Source of the DNA: JAEUKH01 sp964447205
GTDB lineage: Bacteria; Myxococcota_A; Polyangia; Polyangiales; Ga0077539
Assembly: GCA_964447205.1 (NCBI GenBank)
Contig: CAYUSB010000013.1
Location: 62,001-126,000 of the forward strand
Length of the DNA stretch: 64,000 bases
Reading direction: 5' to 3'
Shown one piece after another: positions 24,895 through 34,535 of this stretch. Each line of letters starts with the position of its first letter. The stretch's first letter is position 1. The notes under the pieces were generated by a model that saw nothing but the letters and a program-made list of their open reading frames with translations, was not told where the DNA came from and made no database searches. A program made the position numbers and the translations under genes.

Positions 24895-27501
24895 ATGGCA
24901 GACGAGCTCCGATTCGACGGCAGGGTGGCGGTGGTGACCGGGGCGGGCAACGGGCTGGGGCGGTCGCACGCCCTGCTCCTGGGCGCCCGCGGGGCCAAGG
25001 TGGTGGTCAACGACCTCGGGGGGGCCCACACCGGGGGGGGCCGCTCCAGCGCCGCGGCCGACGCGGTGGTGGCCGAGATCCGGGCCGCGGGGGGCGAGGC
25101 CGTGGCCAGCTACGACTCCGTCGAGGACGGCGACAAGATCGTGCAGGCCGCCCTCGACAGCTTCGGCCGGGTCGACCTGGTCATCAACAACGCGGGCATC
25201 CTCCGCGACGTCTCGTACGCCAAGATGACGGCCGACGACTGGGACCTCGTGTACCGGGTGCACGTCCTCGGGGCCCATCGGGTGACGGCCGCCGCGTGGC
25301 CCCACCTGCGCAATCAGAAGTACGGCCGGGTGGTCCTCACGGCGAGCGCCGCGGGGATCTACGGCAACTTCGGCCAGGCCAACTACGCCATGGCCAAGCT
25401 CGGGCTCGTAGGGTTTGGCAACACCCTCGCCCTGGAGGGCAAAAAGGCCAACGTCCTGGTCAACACCATCGCCCCCATCGCCGGGTCGCGTATGACCGAG
25501 ACCGTGCTCCCCCCCGACCTCCTCGCGGCCCTCAAGCCCGAGTACGTCTCGCCGCTGGTGGCCTGGCTCTGCCACGAGTCCAACACCGACACGGGGGGCC
25601 TGTACGAGGTGGGCGGGGGCTTCGTCGGAAAGCTGCGTTGGGAGCGCACCGAGGGGGTCACCTGGCGCCAGGGCAGGGCCTTCGGGCCCGAGGAGGTGCG
25701 CGATCGTTGGGGCGAGATCTCGGACTTCAGCAAGACCACCCACCCGGCGAGCGTCACCGAGTCGATGGGGCCCATCATGGCCAACGTCGAGGCGGGGCCG
25801 AGCAAGGGGGGCAACAAGTTCATCGACGTCGATCAGGCCCTGGGCTACGCGTTTCCGCCGCAGGAGAGCGCGTACACCGAACGCGACACGGCCCTGTACG
25901 CCCTCGGGGTCGGGGCCGCCCACAACGCCCTCGACCCCGCCGACCTCTCCCTCGTCTACGAGATGAACCCCGGTGGGTTCTACGCCCTGCCCACGATGAT
26001 CGCGGCCATCACCGTGCAGCAGGTGATCAAGCTCGCCATGGAGGGCCACACCGCCCCGGGGATGAACTACGGCCTCGACCGCATCCTGCACGGCGAGCAG
26101 TACACCGAGCTTTTGCGTCCCCTCCCGGCCGCGGCGAAGCTCACCCACAAGGGCTTCATCAAGGCCATCTACGACAAGGGCAAGGGGGCCGTGGTGGTCA
26201 CCGAGGTCAAGAGCTACGAGGACGACGGGAGCCTCCTGGCCATCAACGAGCTCAGCACCTTCGTGCGCGGGGCCGGCGGGTGGGGCGGAGACCGCGGCCC
26301 GAGCGTCGAGACCACGTACCCCGACCGGGCTCCCGACGCCGTGGTCGAGGAGCAGACCCGCGACGACCAGGCTCTCCTCTACCGTCTCTCGGGCGACGTA
26401 AACCCCCTCCACGCCGACCCCGATTTCGCGGGCAACTTCGGCTTCCCTCGGCCCATCCTGCATGGCCTGTGTACCTACGGGTTCGCCGCGCGACACGTCG
26501 TGCGGGCCTTCCTCGGGGGCGATCCCCGGAAGGTCAAGAGCGTGCGGGCCCGGTTCGCCGACCCGGTCGTGCCGGGTGAGACCCTCGTCACGGAGATGTG
26601 GAAGGAGGGCGAAGGGCGGGTGGTGTTTCGTACCCGGGTGAAGGAGCGCGACAAGGTCGTGCTCGCCCACGGAGCGGCGGAGCTGTACGCGGAGGTTCCC
26701 GTCAAGGCCGCGAAGAAGCCCGCGGCGAAGGCTGCCGAGGCTGCGAAGCCCGCGGAGGCTGCGAAGCCCGCGGAGGGGCCGACCAGCGCCGAGGTCTTCG
26801 GGGCCATCGGCCACTACCTCACGAAGAACCCCGACGTCGGGGCCCGCATCGGCGTGGTGTACCTCTTCAAGCTCAGCGCCCCCGACAGCGCCTACACCCT
26901 CGACCTCAAGCGCAACGTGGTCGAGCCCGGCGAGACCGCCAAGGCCGAGTGCACCCTGAGCCTCAGCGACAGCGACTTCCGGGCCATGGTGCGCGGCGAG
27001 GCCAACCCCATGAAGCTCTTCACGAGCGGCAAGCTCAAGATCTCGGGCAACGTGATGGCCTCGCAGAAGCTCGACTTCCTGCAGAAGATCGACAAGGACG
27101 CCCTCGCGGCCTCCGTGGCCTCCGCGGCCCCCTCCGCAGCGGCCCCTGCGGCCACTCCCGCGGCGGCTCCTGCGGCGGCCCACGAGCCCATCGCCCCCAA
27201 GCTCTTCACGGCCCTCGCCGGGCGGCCCGAGCTCGCGGCGGGGCTTGAGGCCCGGGTTCAGTTTTACATCGCGGGGGTCGACCGGACCTGGGTGGTCGAC
27301 GCCACGGTCTCGCCCCCCACCGTTACGCCCGGAACGTCCTCGGACGTCGTGGCCTCGGTCCTGATCTCCGACGACGACCTCGCGGCCCTCGCGGCCGGCA
27401 AGGACACGGCCCGGTCGCTCTTCCTGCACGGCAAGCTGCGGGTCGACGGCGACGCCCGGGTGGCCCAACGCCTGGGCTTCTTTGCAAGCCTCCACGGTTG
27501 A
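24895..27501 (+). CDS. Multifunctional beta-oxidation enzyme: SDR dehydrogenase + hydratase 2 + two SCP2 domains
   Basis: 868 residues resembling peroxisomal multifunctional enzyme type 2. Residues 1-230 form a short-chain dehydrogenase with TGAGNGLG (15-22), NNAG, S151 and YAMAK (Y164/K168), oxidising 3-hydroxyacyl-CoA. Residues about 300-600 form a double hot-dog hydratase 2, with GDVNPLH placing D501 and H506 in the active site. An Ala/Lys/Pro linker (603-628) leads to an SCP2 sterol-carrier domain (about 629-730), and after a second alanine linker a second SCP2-like domain runs to the end. The enzyme should hydrate and oxidise acyl-CoA intermediates, perhaps branched or sterol side chains. 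GGGG lies before the ATG. The thiolase follows 48 bp downstream. Confidence 0.95.
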   Translation: MADELRFDGRVAVVTGAGNGLGRSHALLLGARGAKVVVNDLGGAHTGGGRSSAAADAVVAEIRAAGGEAVASYDSVEDGDKIVQAALDSFGRVDLVINNAGILRDVSYAKMTADDWDLVYRVHVLGAHRVTAAAWPHLRNQKYGRVVLTASAAGIYGNFGQANYAMAKLGLVGFGNTLALEGKKANVLVNTIAPIAGSRMTETVLPPDLLAALKPEYVSPLVAWLCHESNTDTGGLYEVGGGFVGKLRWERTEGVTWRQGRAFGPEEVRDRWGEISDFSKTTHPASVTESMGPIMANVEAGPSKGGNKFIDVDQALGYAFPPQESAYTERDTALYALGVGAAHNALDPADLSLVYEMNPGGFYALPTMIAAITVQQVIKLAMEGHTAPGMNYGLDRILHGEQYTELLRPLPAAAKLTHKGFIKAIYDKGKGAVVVTEVKSYEDDGSLLAINELSTFVRGAGGWGGDRGPSVETTYPDRAPDAVVEEQTRDDQALLYRLSGDVNPLHADPDFAGNFGFPRPILHGLCTYGFAARHVVRAFLGGDPRKVKSVRARFADPVVPGETLVTEMWKEGEGRVVFRTRVKERDKVVLAHGAAELYAEVPVKAAKKPAAKAAEAAKPAEAAKPAEGPTSAEVFGAIGHYLTKNPDVGARIGVVYLFKLSAPDSAYTLDLKRNVVEPGETAKAECTLSLSDSDFRAMVRGEANPMKLFTSGKLKISGNVMASQKLDFLQKIDKDALAASVASAAPSAAAPAATPAAAPAAAHEPIAPKLFTALAGRPELAAGLEARVQFYIAGVDRTWVVDATVSPPTVTPGTSSDVVASVLISDDDLAALAAGKDTARSLFLHGKLRVDGDARVAQRLGFFASLHG

Positions 27502-27549
27502 AGTCACCCTCACCAGACCGCATCACCATCACACGAAGGAGCATCCGCA

Positions 27550-28728
27550 ATGGGTCGTCGCGTCAATGTCATCGGGGTCGGGATGGTCAAGTTTCAGAAG
27601 CCCGGAGCCAGCGAGGAGTACAACGTCATGGCGAGCAAGGCGGCCCGGGCCGCCCTCGCCGACGCGGGGGTTCCGTACGAGAGCGTCGAGCAGGTGTATG
27701 CGGGCTATGTCTTCGGCGACAGCACCTGCGGGCAGCGGGCCGTGTACGAGGTGGGCCTCACCGGGGTCCCCGTCTTCAACGTCAACAACAACTGCTCGAC
27801 GGGCTCGACGGCCCTGATGCTGGCCCGTCAGGCCGTCGAGGGCGGCCTCGCCGAGTGCGTCCTGGCCCTCGGCTTTGAACAGATGGAGAAGGGGGCCCTC
27901 CAGGCCAAGTGGACCGACCGGACCAACCCCCTCGACAAGCACGTCGGCGTCATGAACGACCAGCAGGGCGTCAACGAGGCCCCCTTCGCGGCCCAGATGT
28001 TCGGCGGGGCGGGGCGGGAGTACCGCTGGCGCCACGGGGCCAAACGCGAGACCTTCGGCCGGGTGGCCGTCAAGGCCCGGCAGCACGCGAGCCGCAACCC
28101 CCTGGCCCTCTTCGCCAACACCCTCAGCCTGGAGGAGGTCATGGGGGCCCCCGAGGTCTTCGACCCCCTGACGCGCTTCCAGTGCTGCCCCCCCACCTGC
28201 GGGGCCGCCGCGGCCGTGGTGTGCTCCGAGGAGTTCGCCCGGCGCCACGGGATCGTCAACCCCGTGTACATCGCCGGCCAGGCCATGACCACGGACTACG
28301 GGTCGTCCTTCGGCGACTCGATGATCTCCATGGTGGGCTACGACATGGCCAAGGCCGCCGCCGACAAGGTCTACGCCCAGACGGGGATCGGCCCCAAGGA
28401 CGTCCAGGTGGTCGAGCTGCACGACTGCTTCACCGCCAACGAGGTGCTGACCTACGAGGCCCTGGGGCTGTGTGGGGAGGGCGAGGCCGAGAAGTTTATC
28501 GAAGCCGGGGGCAACACCTACGGCGGACAGGTCGTGACCAACCCCTCGGGAGGGCTCCTGTCCAAGGGCCATCCCCTCGGGGCCACGGGGCTGGCCCAGT
28601 GCACCGAGCTGGTCTGGCAGCTCCGGGGGCAGGCCGAAGCCCGGCAGGTGGAGGGAGCCCGGGTGGCCCTCCAGCACAACCTCGGCCTCGGCGGGGCCTG
28701 CGTGGTCACGATGTACCGGCGGGATTGA
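27550..28728 (+). CDS. SCPx-type thiolase (lipid-transfer thiolase)
   Basis: 392-residue thiolase that would cleave 3-ketoacyl-CoA, the last beta-oxidation step. Nucleophile Cys82 lies in VNNNCSTGS, and H291-DCF-TANE and GGLLSKGHPLGATG (H341) give the rest of the active site in the arrangement of SCP-x thiolases rather than FadA. AAGGAG lies eight bases before the ATG. It is the second gene of the operon with the multifunctional enzyme, which supplies its substrate. The last seven codons (VTMYRRD-stop) recur about 27 kb away at the far end of the defence island, which marks this 3' end as the insertion point. Confidence 0.94.
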   Translation: MGRRVNVIGVGMVKFQKPGASEEYNVMASKAARAALADAGVPYESVEQVYAGYVFGDSTCGQRAVYEVGLTGVPVFNVNNNCSTGSTALMLARQAVEGGLAECVLALGFEQMEKGALQAKWTDRTNPLDKHVGVMNDQQGVNEAPFAAQMFGGAGREYRWRHGAKRETFGRVAVKARQHASRNPLALFANTLSLEEVMGAPEVFDPLTRFQCCPPTCGAAAAVVCSEEFARRHGIVNPVYIAGQAMTTDYGSSFGDSMISMVGYDMAKAAADKVYAQTGIGPKDVQVVELHDCFTANEVLTYEALGLCGEGEAEKFIEAGGNTYGGQVVTNPSGGLLSKGHPLGATGLAQCTELVWQLRGQAEARQVEGARVALQHNLGLGGACVVTMYRRD

Positions 28729-28749
28729 CGGATGTACCGCTGGGACTGA
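28705..28749 (+). repeat. Left junction repeats of the defence island (stacked thiolase 3' ends)
   Basis: Copy A (28705-28728) is the end of the thiolase gene. Copy B (28731-28749, GATGTACCGCTGGGACTGA) repeats its last 19 bases with changes and would encode MYRWD-stop. The right junction at 55701-55724 matches copy A at 21 of 24 bases and copy B at 18 of 19. Stacked 3' ends of a target gene are a usual scar of site-specific integration. Confidence 0.6.
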
Positions 28750-28770
28750 CTGAGGTACCGTCCCGCGGTC

Positions 28771-29364
28771 ATGGGCGACTGGTCGGAGCAGGAGTTGGAT
28801 GAGGTTCTGGCTGTCCAGATGACCGTGGCCTGGGCCGGAGAGACCGGCCCGGACGAGGTCCCCGGGGTTCCGACCCGGCTCGGGTGGTGGCGCTCCGACC
28901 TCGTCGACGAGATGGGCGGGCAAGACCTCCTGCGCCGGATGTTTCGTCGCACCGGGCAGTGGTCGGCCCTGGCCTCCGCCCGCGAGGTGGCCACCGTCAC
29001 CGAACGGGGACTACGCCGCAGCCTCGGCGAACGCGATCAGGTGGTCTCCCTCTTCGCCCTGGGGTTTGAGCGCGATGAAGCCCTCGAGCATCGGGTCCGC
29101 ACCCTCAAGCGTACCCAAGCCGACCCCGATTCCCTGCCGTGGCCCGTCGCGCGCCGGGGATTTTCGGTCGATCTCCTGCGGGCGGCCTTCTGCGGCGGAC
29201 GATGGGCCCAGACCGAGTTTGCCGTCGTGCCCGGCGGACGGCTGCTCCGAGGCCCTCCCCCCGGCGACCTCCGCGAGACCGTCGGCCGCCTGGCCGCGGC
29301 CACCTTCCTGACCACACCCCTGCCGCCCCAATACCCCCTGGCCTTCTACCGGACCCCCGCGTGA
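28771..29364 (+). CDS. brxE: BREX system protein BrxE
   Basis: 197-residue small BREX component found at the head of type 6 loci; its biochemical role is unknown. The call rests on its place directly before brxA/brxB/brxC, its length, and the family-like pattern: L.VQMTVAWAGE, RLGWWRSDLVDEMGGQDLLRRMFRRTGQWSALASAREVA and HRVRTLKRT. Only 42 bp separate it from the thiolase stop, a gap that also holds junction copy B, so a promoter must lie in that short gap or in the thiolase gene. Its stop overlaps the brxA start. Confidence 0.8.
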   Translation: MGDWSEQELDEVLAVQMTVAWAGETGPDEVPGVPTRLGWWRSDLVDEMGGQDLLRRMFRRTGQWSALASAREVATVTERGLRRSLGERDQVVSLFALGFERDEALEHRVRTLKRTQADPDSLPWPVARRGFSVDLLRAAFCGGRWAQTEFAVVPGGRLLRGPPPGDLRETVGRLAAATFLTTPLPPQYPLAFYRTPA

Positions 29365-30173
29365 ACCTCCTCCCCGACGCGATCGTGCCCGCCCGCGCGT
29401 CCGTGTCGCCCGGGAGCCAAGGCCAGGAGGAGACCCGGGTCCACAACCGGCTCCAGCACCTCGCCCTCGGGCTCGAAGAGTCGCGGGCCTTCCTCGCCCA
29501 GGTGGGGGCCCCGGTGCCTCTGCGGGCCCGAGGAGCCCGGGCCATGCGGGCCTTCGAGGAGCGCTGGTTTGGCCATCGGAGCCTCGCCCGGGTCCGCGTC
29601 CTGATGACCGACCTGTCGGCCCGGTACGAGGCCTTCCCGAGCGCCCTGGGCGTGCTCCACGGCTGGCCCGAGGCCCCCCCCGAGACGCGCAGGCTCGTGT
29701 GCCACTGGCACCTGCAACTGGCCGATCCCCTCTACCGGGCCTTCTCGGGGACCTACCTCCCGCAACGGCGGGCCGAAGGGGCCGTGCGCGTCGACCCCCT
29801 CGCCGTCCGTCGTTGGCTCCGCAGCCAACACCCCGACCGATGGGGCGAGCGCTCCCTCGGGCAGTTCGCGGGCAAGCTCCTGGCCGCAGCCACCGCGGCC
29901 CAACTCCTCACCGGGGCGGCAGGCCCGCGGGCCTTCGCCGACCCGAAGGTCCCCGACGAGGCCCTGGAGTATCTCCTCTACCTCCTCCGCGAAATCACCC
30001 TCGCAGGGACGCTCGTCGACAACCCCTACCTCCGCAGCGTCGGGCTCGTCGGCCTCGGCCTCGACCTGCGCCTGCGGGCCCGTCGCGGGGTCTCGCTCCG
30101 GCGCCTGGGCAACGCCTGGGAGCTCGACTTCCCGCACCCCTCCCTCGCCGAATGGTCCGAGGCCCGCCGATGA
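29361..30173 (+). CDS. brxA: BREX protein BrxA (DUF1819)
   Basis: 270 residues, a small DNA-binding BREX factor in characterised systems. Recognisable stretches are EETRVHNRLQHLALGLEESRAFL, ALGVLHGWPEAPPETRRLVCHWHLQLADPLYRAFSGTYLP, RWLRSQHPDRWGERSLGQFAGKLLAAATAAQLL and LYLLREITLAGTLVDNPYLRSVGL, as in DUF1819 proteins. GTG 29361 overlaps the brxE stop (GTGA), and its own stop overlaps brxB in ATGA, so brxE-brxA-brxB are tightly coupled. Confidence 0.88.
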   Translation: MNLLPDAIVPARASVSPGSQGQEETRVHNRLQHLALGLEESRAFLAQVGAPVPLRARGARAMRAFEERWFGHRSLARVRVLMTDLSARYEAFPSALGVLHGWPEAPPETRRLVCHWHLQLADPLYRAFSGTYLPQRRAEGAVRVDPLAVRRWLRSQHPDRWGERSLGQFAGKLLAAATAAQLLTGAAGPRAFADPKVPDEALEYLLYLLREITLAGTLVDNPYLRSVGLVGLGLDLRLRARRGVSLRRLGNAWELDFPHPSLAEWSEARR

Positions 30174-30811
30174 CCGACGACCCGCTCTTCGCCGCGCAGC
30201 CCCACTGGGTCCAGGGGCTCGACGACCTCCAGCGCGACCTCCTCGCCGAAGGAGGGCCCCGCATCTCGACCATGCGCAACCAGCGCCTCGCCCTCTGCCT
30301 CTATCCCATGGACGAGGAGTTCGCCCTGCGTCGTCGTGTGCGCGACCTGACCCAGACTCTTACGCGCGCAGGCTGGCAGGTGCGGGACATCTCGCTCCAG
30401 AAGGCCCTGCAGACCCGCCTCGAGGCCCTGCCTCCCGAGGCCCGGGCCGTCCTCGAGGCCCGTGAGCGTCGGCTCCTCGCGCGCGATCCGCAGCGAGCCT
30501 TGCAGTACCTCCGCGATCAGGTGACCCCGCCCCTCGAAGGCGTCGACGGGATCGCCCGGGTCGTAGCCCAGGAGATTCAAGCCCTGGTCGAGGCCCACCC
30601 CCACCAGCAAGACCGCACCGTGGTGTTTCTCTCCCGGGTGTGGGCTCTGTACCCCTTCACCCGCGTGTCGGCCCTGCTCAAACACCTCGCAGGCAAGACC
30701 CACCACGTCTCCGTGGTCGTGCTCTACCCCGGAGGTCGCCAGGGCGATGGGCTGTCGCTCCTCGGGCAGCTCGACGCCGACCGCGACTACCGCCCGCGCA
30801 TCTATCCATAG
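30170..30811 (+). CDS. brxB: BREX protein BrxB (DUF1788)
   Basis: 213 residues, the usual size for DUF1788. Landmarks are ISTMRNQRLALCLYPMDEEFALRRRVRDL, WQVRDISLQKALQTRLE, RTVVFLSRVWALYPFTRVSALLKHL and the terminal VVLYPG-GLSLLGQLDADRDYRPRIYP; the F-L-x-YPFxR and YR.RIY ends are characteristic. It is required for BREX defence in studied systems, and its exact role is unsettled. It overlaps brxA by four bases. brxC follows after a 32-bp gap. Confidence 0.88.
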   Translation: MTDDPLFAAQPHWVQGLDDLQRDLLAEGGPRISTMRNQRLALCLYPMDEEFALRRRVRDLTQTLTRAGWQVRDISLQKALQTRLEALPPEARAVLEARERRLLARDPQRALQYLRDQVTPPLEGVDGIARVVAQEIQALVEAHPHQQDRTVVFLSRVWALYPFTRVSALLKHLAGKTHHVSVVVLYPGGRQGDGLSLLGQLDADRDYRPRIYP

Positions 30812-30843
30812 ACCTGCCGATCTCCCCACCGCTGGTGTCCACG

Positions 30844-33800
30844 ATGCCCCCTGCACTCCGTGACCTCTTCGCCCTCGATGTCACCCGCAACATCCCCCCG
30901 GTGGTCTACTTCCACGAGCAGAACCCCCAGCGGCTCGCGGCCGAGGTGTCGGAGTACATCATCACCGGCGGCTACGCTGACGACGACCCGCGGCGGAAGG
31001 CCAACCAACACGGCATCCACGAGGCCCTCGTCCACCTGATGCAGCGGCTCCGGGAGGGCATCGAACGGCCCGGAGGCTCCGACCTGCCCGCGGCCTGGAT
31101 CTCGGGTTTCTACGGCTCGGGCAAATCGAGCTTCGCCAAGCTCCTGGGGCTGAGCCTCGACGGGGTGGTCCTGCCCGACCAGCGAACCCTGGCCCAGGCC
31201 CTCCTCGCCCGCGACGACTCGCCCCGTCGGCACGACCTCGCCGCGGCCTGGGAGGGGCTCACCCGCGACCTCCGCACCCGGGCGGTGGTCTTCGACATCG
31301 GGGGAGTGGCCCGCGACGGCGAGCACATCCACGTGGCCGCCCTGCGGCAGGTGCAGAAGCGCCTCGGGTACTGCCCCCGCAGCAGCCAGGTGGCCGACTT
31401 CGAGCTCGCCCTGGAGACCGACGGGCTGTGGAGCGATTTCGAGCGGGCCGCCCGCGAGGTCCTGGGCAAACCCTGGTCGGTCGCGCGCGAGGAGGCCCTG
31501 GCCGAAGACCACTTCTCCCACGTCATGCACCACCTCCAGCCCGCCCGCTACCGCGAGCCTACGAGCTGGATCGACGCCCGGGCCGGCATCAAAACCGGCG
31601 CGGGAACGAGCGTCTCCGAGGGGGTCGAGGCCCTCGGCAAGATGATGGATCACCGCTGCCCCCGGCACACCCTCTTCCTCGTCATCGACGAGGTGAGCCA
31701 GTACGTCCACCAGGACGAGGGGCGGATGCTCGCCCTGCAGTCGTGGGTGGCCGAGCTCGGGCAGCGGCTCCGCGGGCGGGTGTGGCTCCTGGCCACCGGG
31801 CAGCAGAAGCTCGACGAGCAGAGCGGCAACCGCGTCCTGGCCAAGCTCAAGGACCGCTTCCCGAGCGCCCTGCGGGTGCACCTCACCAACAGCAACATCC
31901 GCGACGTGGTGCACAAGCGCCTCTTGCAGAAGCGCCCCGACGCGGTGCCCGCCCTCCAGCAGCTCTTTCGCGCCCACCGGGCCGACCTCAAGCGCCTCGC
32001 CTACGGCTGCGAGGACATCGCCGAGCTCGACTTCGTCGAGGTCTACCCGCTCCTGCCCGGGCACATCGATCTGCTCCTCGACATCACCACCGCCATCCGG
32101 ATCGGATCGACCCGGGCCCAGTCCGACGACCAGACCCTGCGGGGGCTCCTGCAGCTCCTCGGCGAGCTCTTCCGCGAGCGTTCCCTGGCCGACCGCGAGG
32201 TCGGGGCCCTCATCACCCTCGACGAGATCTACGAGGTCCAGCGTACGGCCCTGCACGCCGACCTGCAGAACAGCCTCGCCCGGATCCTCCTCCACGACGC
32301 CGTGGCCCACGACCCCCTCGCGGGCCGGGTGGTCAAGGCCGTGGCCCTCTTGCAACAGCTCCAGGACGCCCAACGCAACGACAACCCCCGGCCGACCAGC
32401 GACGAGTTTGTGGCCCGCTGCCTCTACGCCCGGCTCGGCGACCCCAACGCCCAACCCGCCGTCCGCGAGGTGCTCGAACGCCTGCGGGGGCTCAACCTGC
32501 TCGCGTACTCCGAGCGCACGGGGTACAAGGTTCAGAGCGCGGCGGGGCAGGAGTGGGAGCGCACCCGGGCCGACCTCCAGGTCGATCAGTCGACCCTCGT
32601 GGGGACCGTACGCGACCAGCTCAAGGGCCTCCTCGACGAGCCCGAACGCCCCAAGCTCCGCGGCAACCCCTTCGCGTGGAGCGCGTGGTTCGGCGACGAG
32701 CAGTGCCTGCGCGAGGAGCACATCAAGGCCCCGCGGGGCCGTGACGTCGAGGCCCCCGTCGACCTCAGGATGGTGTCCGACCCCGCCCGCCGCGGGTCCC
32801 AACGTTGGGCCGTCGAGAGCGACGTGGGCGAGCTGCGCAACCGCGTCGTGTGGGTGGCCGACAGCACCAACGCCGTCGAAGAGTCCGCCCGGGAGTACGT
32901 GCGCTCGACCCGGATGATCGACGCCCACGCCCGGCTCGGGGCCTCCCTCTCCCTCGAAAACCAGCGCCTCCTGCTGGAGGAGAGGGCCCGCGCCGAGGGG
33001 CTGGAGCGCAGCCTCCGGGAGGCCATCAAGGCCGCCTTCCTCGACGGGCGGTTCTGGTTTCGGGGCGGGGAGATCAAACCCCGCGACCACGGGGCCACCT
33101 TCGCCGCGGCCCTCCTCAAGGTGACCAACGACGTCCTGCCAAAGCTCTACCCGAGCTTCGTCGACGTGGTGGTCCGCCCCGCCGAGTACGAGCAGCTCCT
33201 GCAGAAGGAGCTCAGCGGGGTGTCGTCGAAGTTCTTCGAGCGCTTCGAGGGCGGCGACGGGCTGGGTTTCTTCGCCTCCGACTCCAAACGTGTCGTGGCC
33301 ACCTGCACGGGGGCCGTCCCCACTGCGGTGGCCCAGAGTTTGTCGGGGGGGAGCGGCCGGCCGGCGGGTCTGTCGGGGGGCGACCTCCTCACCCACTTCG
33401 CGCGGCCTCCGTACGGCTGGGCCCCCGACGTGGTGAAGGCCGCGGTGGTGGCCCTCGTGCGGGCCGGGCGGGTGTCGGTGCAGACCGCCAAGGGCAAGAA
33501 GCTGTCGTCCGTGCTCGACGAGGGAGCCCGCGATTTCTTCCTGCAAGACCGCGAGTTTCGCCTCGCGTCGTTCTTCCCCGCCAGCGAGGGAGAGGTCACG
33601 GCCCGCGACCGAACCGCCATCTGCCGCTGGTTCGCCGACACCCTCGCGCGCGACCTCGACCGCGAGAACGACGCCATCGCCGAGGCCGTCTGGGAGACCT
33701 TCCCCCTCGTGCGCGACCAGCTCCAGGAGGCCGAGGGACGGCTTCGGGCGATGGACTGCAAGGTGCCCGACACCCTCGCGCGGATGGGCGACGCCCTCAA

Positions 33801-34512
33801 GGCCTGCCAGTCGTCGCGGAAGGTCGAGGAGATCGTCCTGGCGGTGAAACGTCACCTCGACGCCCTGCGCGACGGGGCAGCCCTGCTCTACTCCCTGCGC
33901 CCGGCCCTTACGGCCGAGGCCGAGGCCGACGTGCGGTCCCTGCGGGCCGTGGTGGCCGAGGAGCTGCGGCAGCTCGACGAGGTCGGCGCTCCAGGCGACC
34001 TGCGCCTCGACGCGGGGCAGCTCCGGGCCCGTGCCGACCATCCCTCCCCCTGGCAAGACCACGAGGCCCTGCGGCCCCTCGTGGCGCGGGTGCGCGCCCG
34101 GTACCGCGATGCCCGGGCAACCCTGCTGACCCGCCTCGGCCGCGACGTGGAGGCCGCCCGCGAAGAGATCGGCCGCCGACCGGGCTTCGAGGCCCTCGAC
34201 CCCGACAGCGCCCATGCGGTGCTCAAGCCCTTCGCCCTGGTGCTCCACGACGCCCGGGTCGAGGACAACACCCCGAGCCTCAACGACCTTGCCGAGCGGG
34301 CCCTGGGGCGGCTGCACAAGGCCCGCGACGCGGCCAACGGGCTGCTCGACGAGGCCCTCGCGGCGAAACAGGCCGCGCCCGTGCGCCCGCTGAAGGTCGA
34401 GCTCCGTGGACGGGAGATCGGCAGCCTCGAAGAGCTCGATGCGCTGCTCGAGGTGCTGCGGTCGCGCGTGGTCGACCAGCTCCGGGCGGGGATGCGCGTG
34501 CGGCTGGAGTGA
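30844..34512 (+). CDS. brxC: BREX protein BrxC/PglY, large P-loop ATPase
   Basis: 1222 residues, the usual 1100-1250 for BrxC. It starts LRDLFALDVTRNIPPVVYFHEQNPQRLAAEVSEYIITGGY, the standard BrxC opening, and carries Walker A GFYGSGKSS at 88-96 and a Walker B-like FLVIDEVSQYVHQDEGR near 280. It is the AAA+-like core ATPase of BREX, thought to act with PglZ and PglX in sensing and restricting phage DNA. ATG 30844 is chosen by the conserved N-terminus; GTG 30835 is also in frame. The stretch 34144-34266 near its 3' end is duplicated downstream at 35666. Confidence 0.92.
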   Translation: MPPALRDLFALDVTRNIPPVVYFHEQNPQRLAAEVSEYIITGGYADDDPRRKANQHGIHEALVHLMQRLREGIERPGGSDLPAAWISGFYGSGKSSFAKLLGLSLDGVVLPDQRTLAQALLARDDSPRRHDLAAAWEGLTRDLRTRAVVFDIGGVARDGEHIHVAALRQVQKRLGYCPRSSQVADFELALETDGLWSDFERAAREVLGKPWSVAREEALAEDHFSHVMHHLQPARYREPTSWIDARAGIKTGAGTSVSEGVEALGKMMDHRCPRHTLFLVIDEVSQYVHQDEGRMLALQSWVAELGQRLRGRVWLLATGQQKLDEQSGNRVLAKLKDRFPSALRVHLTNSNIRDVVHKRLLQKRPDAVPALQQLFRAHRADLKRLAYGCEDIAELDFVEVYPLLPGHIDLLLDITTAIRIGSTRAQSDDQTLRGLLQLLGELFRERSLADREVGALITLDEIYEVQRTALHADLQNSLARILLHDAVAHDPLAGRVVKAVALLQQLQDAQRNDNPRPTSDEFVARCLYARLGDPNAQPAVREVLERLRGLNLLAYSERTGYKVQSAAGQEWERTRADLQVDQSTLVGTVRDQLKGLLDEPERPKLRGNPFAWSAWFGDEQCLREEHIKAPRGRDVEAPVDLRMVSDPARRGSQRWAVESDVGELRNRVVWVADSTNAVEESAREYVRSTRMIDAHARLGASLSLENQRLLLEERARAEGLERSLREAIKAAFLDGRFWFRGGEIKPRDHGATFAAALLKVTNDVLPKLYPSFVDVVVRPAEYEQLLQKELSGVSSKFFERFEGGDGLGFFASDSKRVVATCTGAVPTAVAQSLSGGSGRPAGLSGGDLLTHFARPPYGWAPDVVKAAVVALVRAGRVSVQTAKGKKLSSVLDEGARDFFLQDREFRLASFFPASEGEVTARDRTAICRWFADTLARDLDRENDAIAEAVWETFPLVRDQLQEAEGRLRAMDCKVPDTLARMGDALKACQSSRKVEEIVLAVKRHLDALRDGAALLYSLRPALTAEAEADVRSLRAVVAEELRQLDEVGAPGDLRLDAGQLRARADHPSPWQDHEALRPLVARVRARYRDARATLLTRLGRDVEAAREEIGRRPGFEALDPDSAHAVLKPFALVLHDARVEDNTPSLNDLAERALGRLHKARDAANGLLDEALAAKQAAPVRPLKVELRGREIGSLEELDALLEVLRSRVVDQLRAGMRVRLE

Positions 34513-34535
34513 GCCCGCGCGGAGGGGACGAGGCC

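Noticed and set aside
24316..27513. A 1065-codon antisense frame over the multifunctional enzyme
   Set aside because: Shadow of the SDR/hydratase/SCP2 gene, with low-complexity translation.
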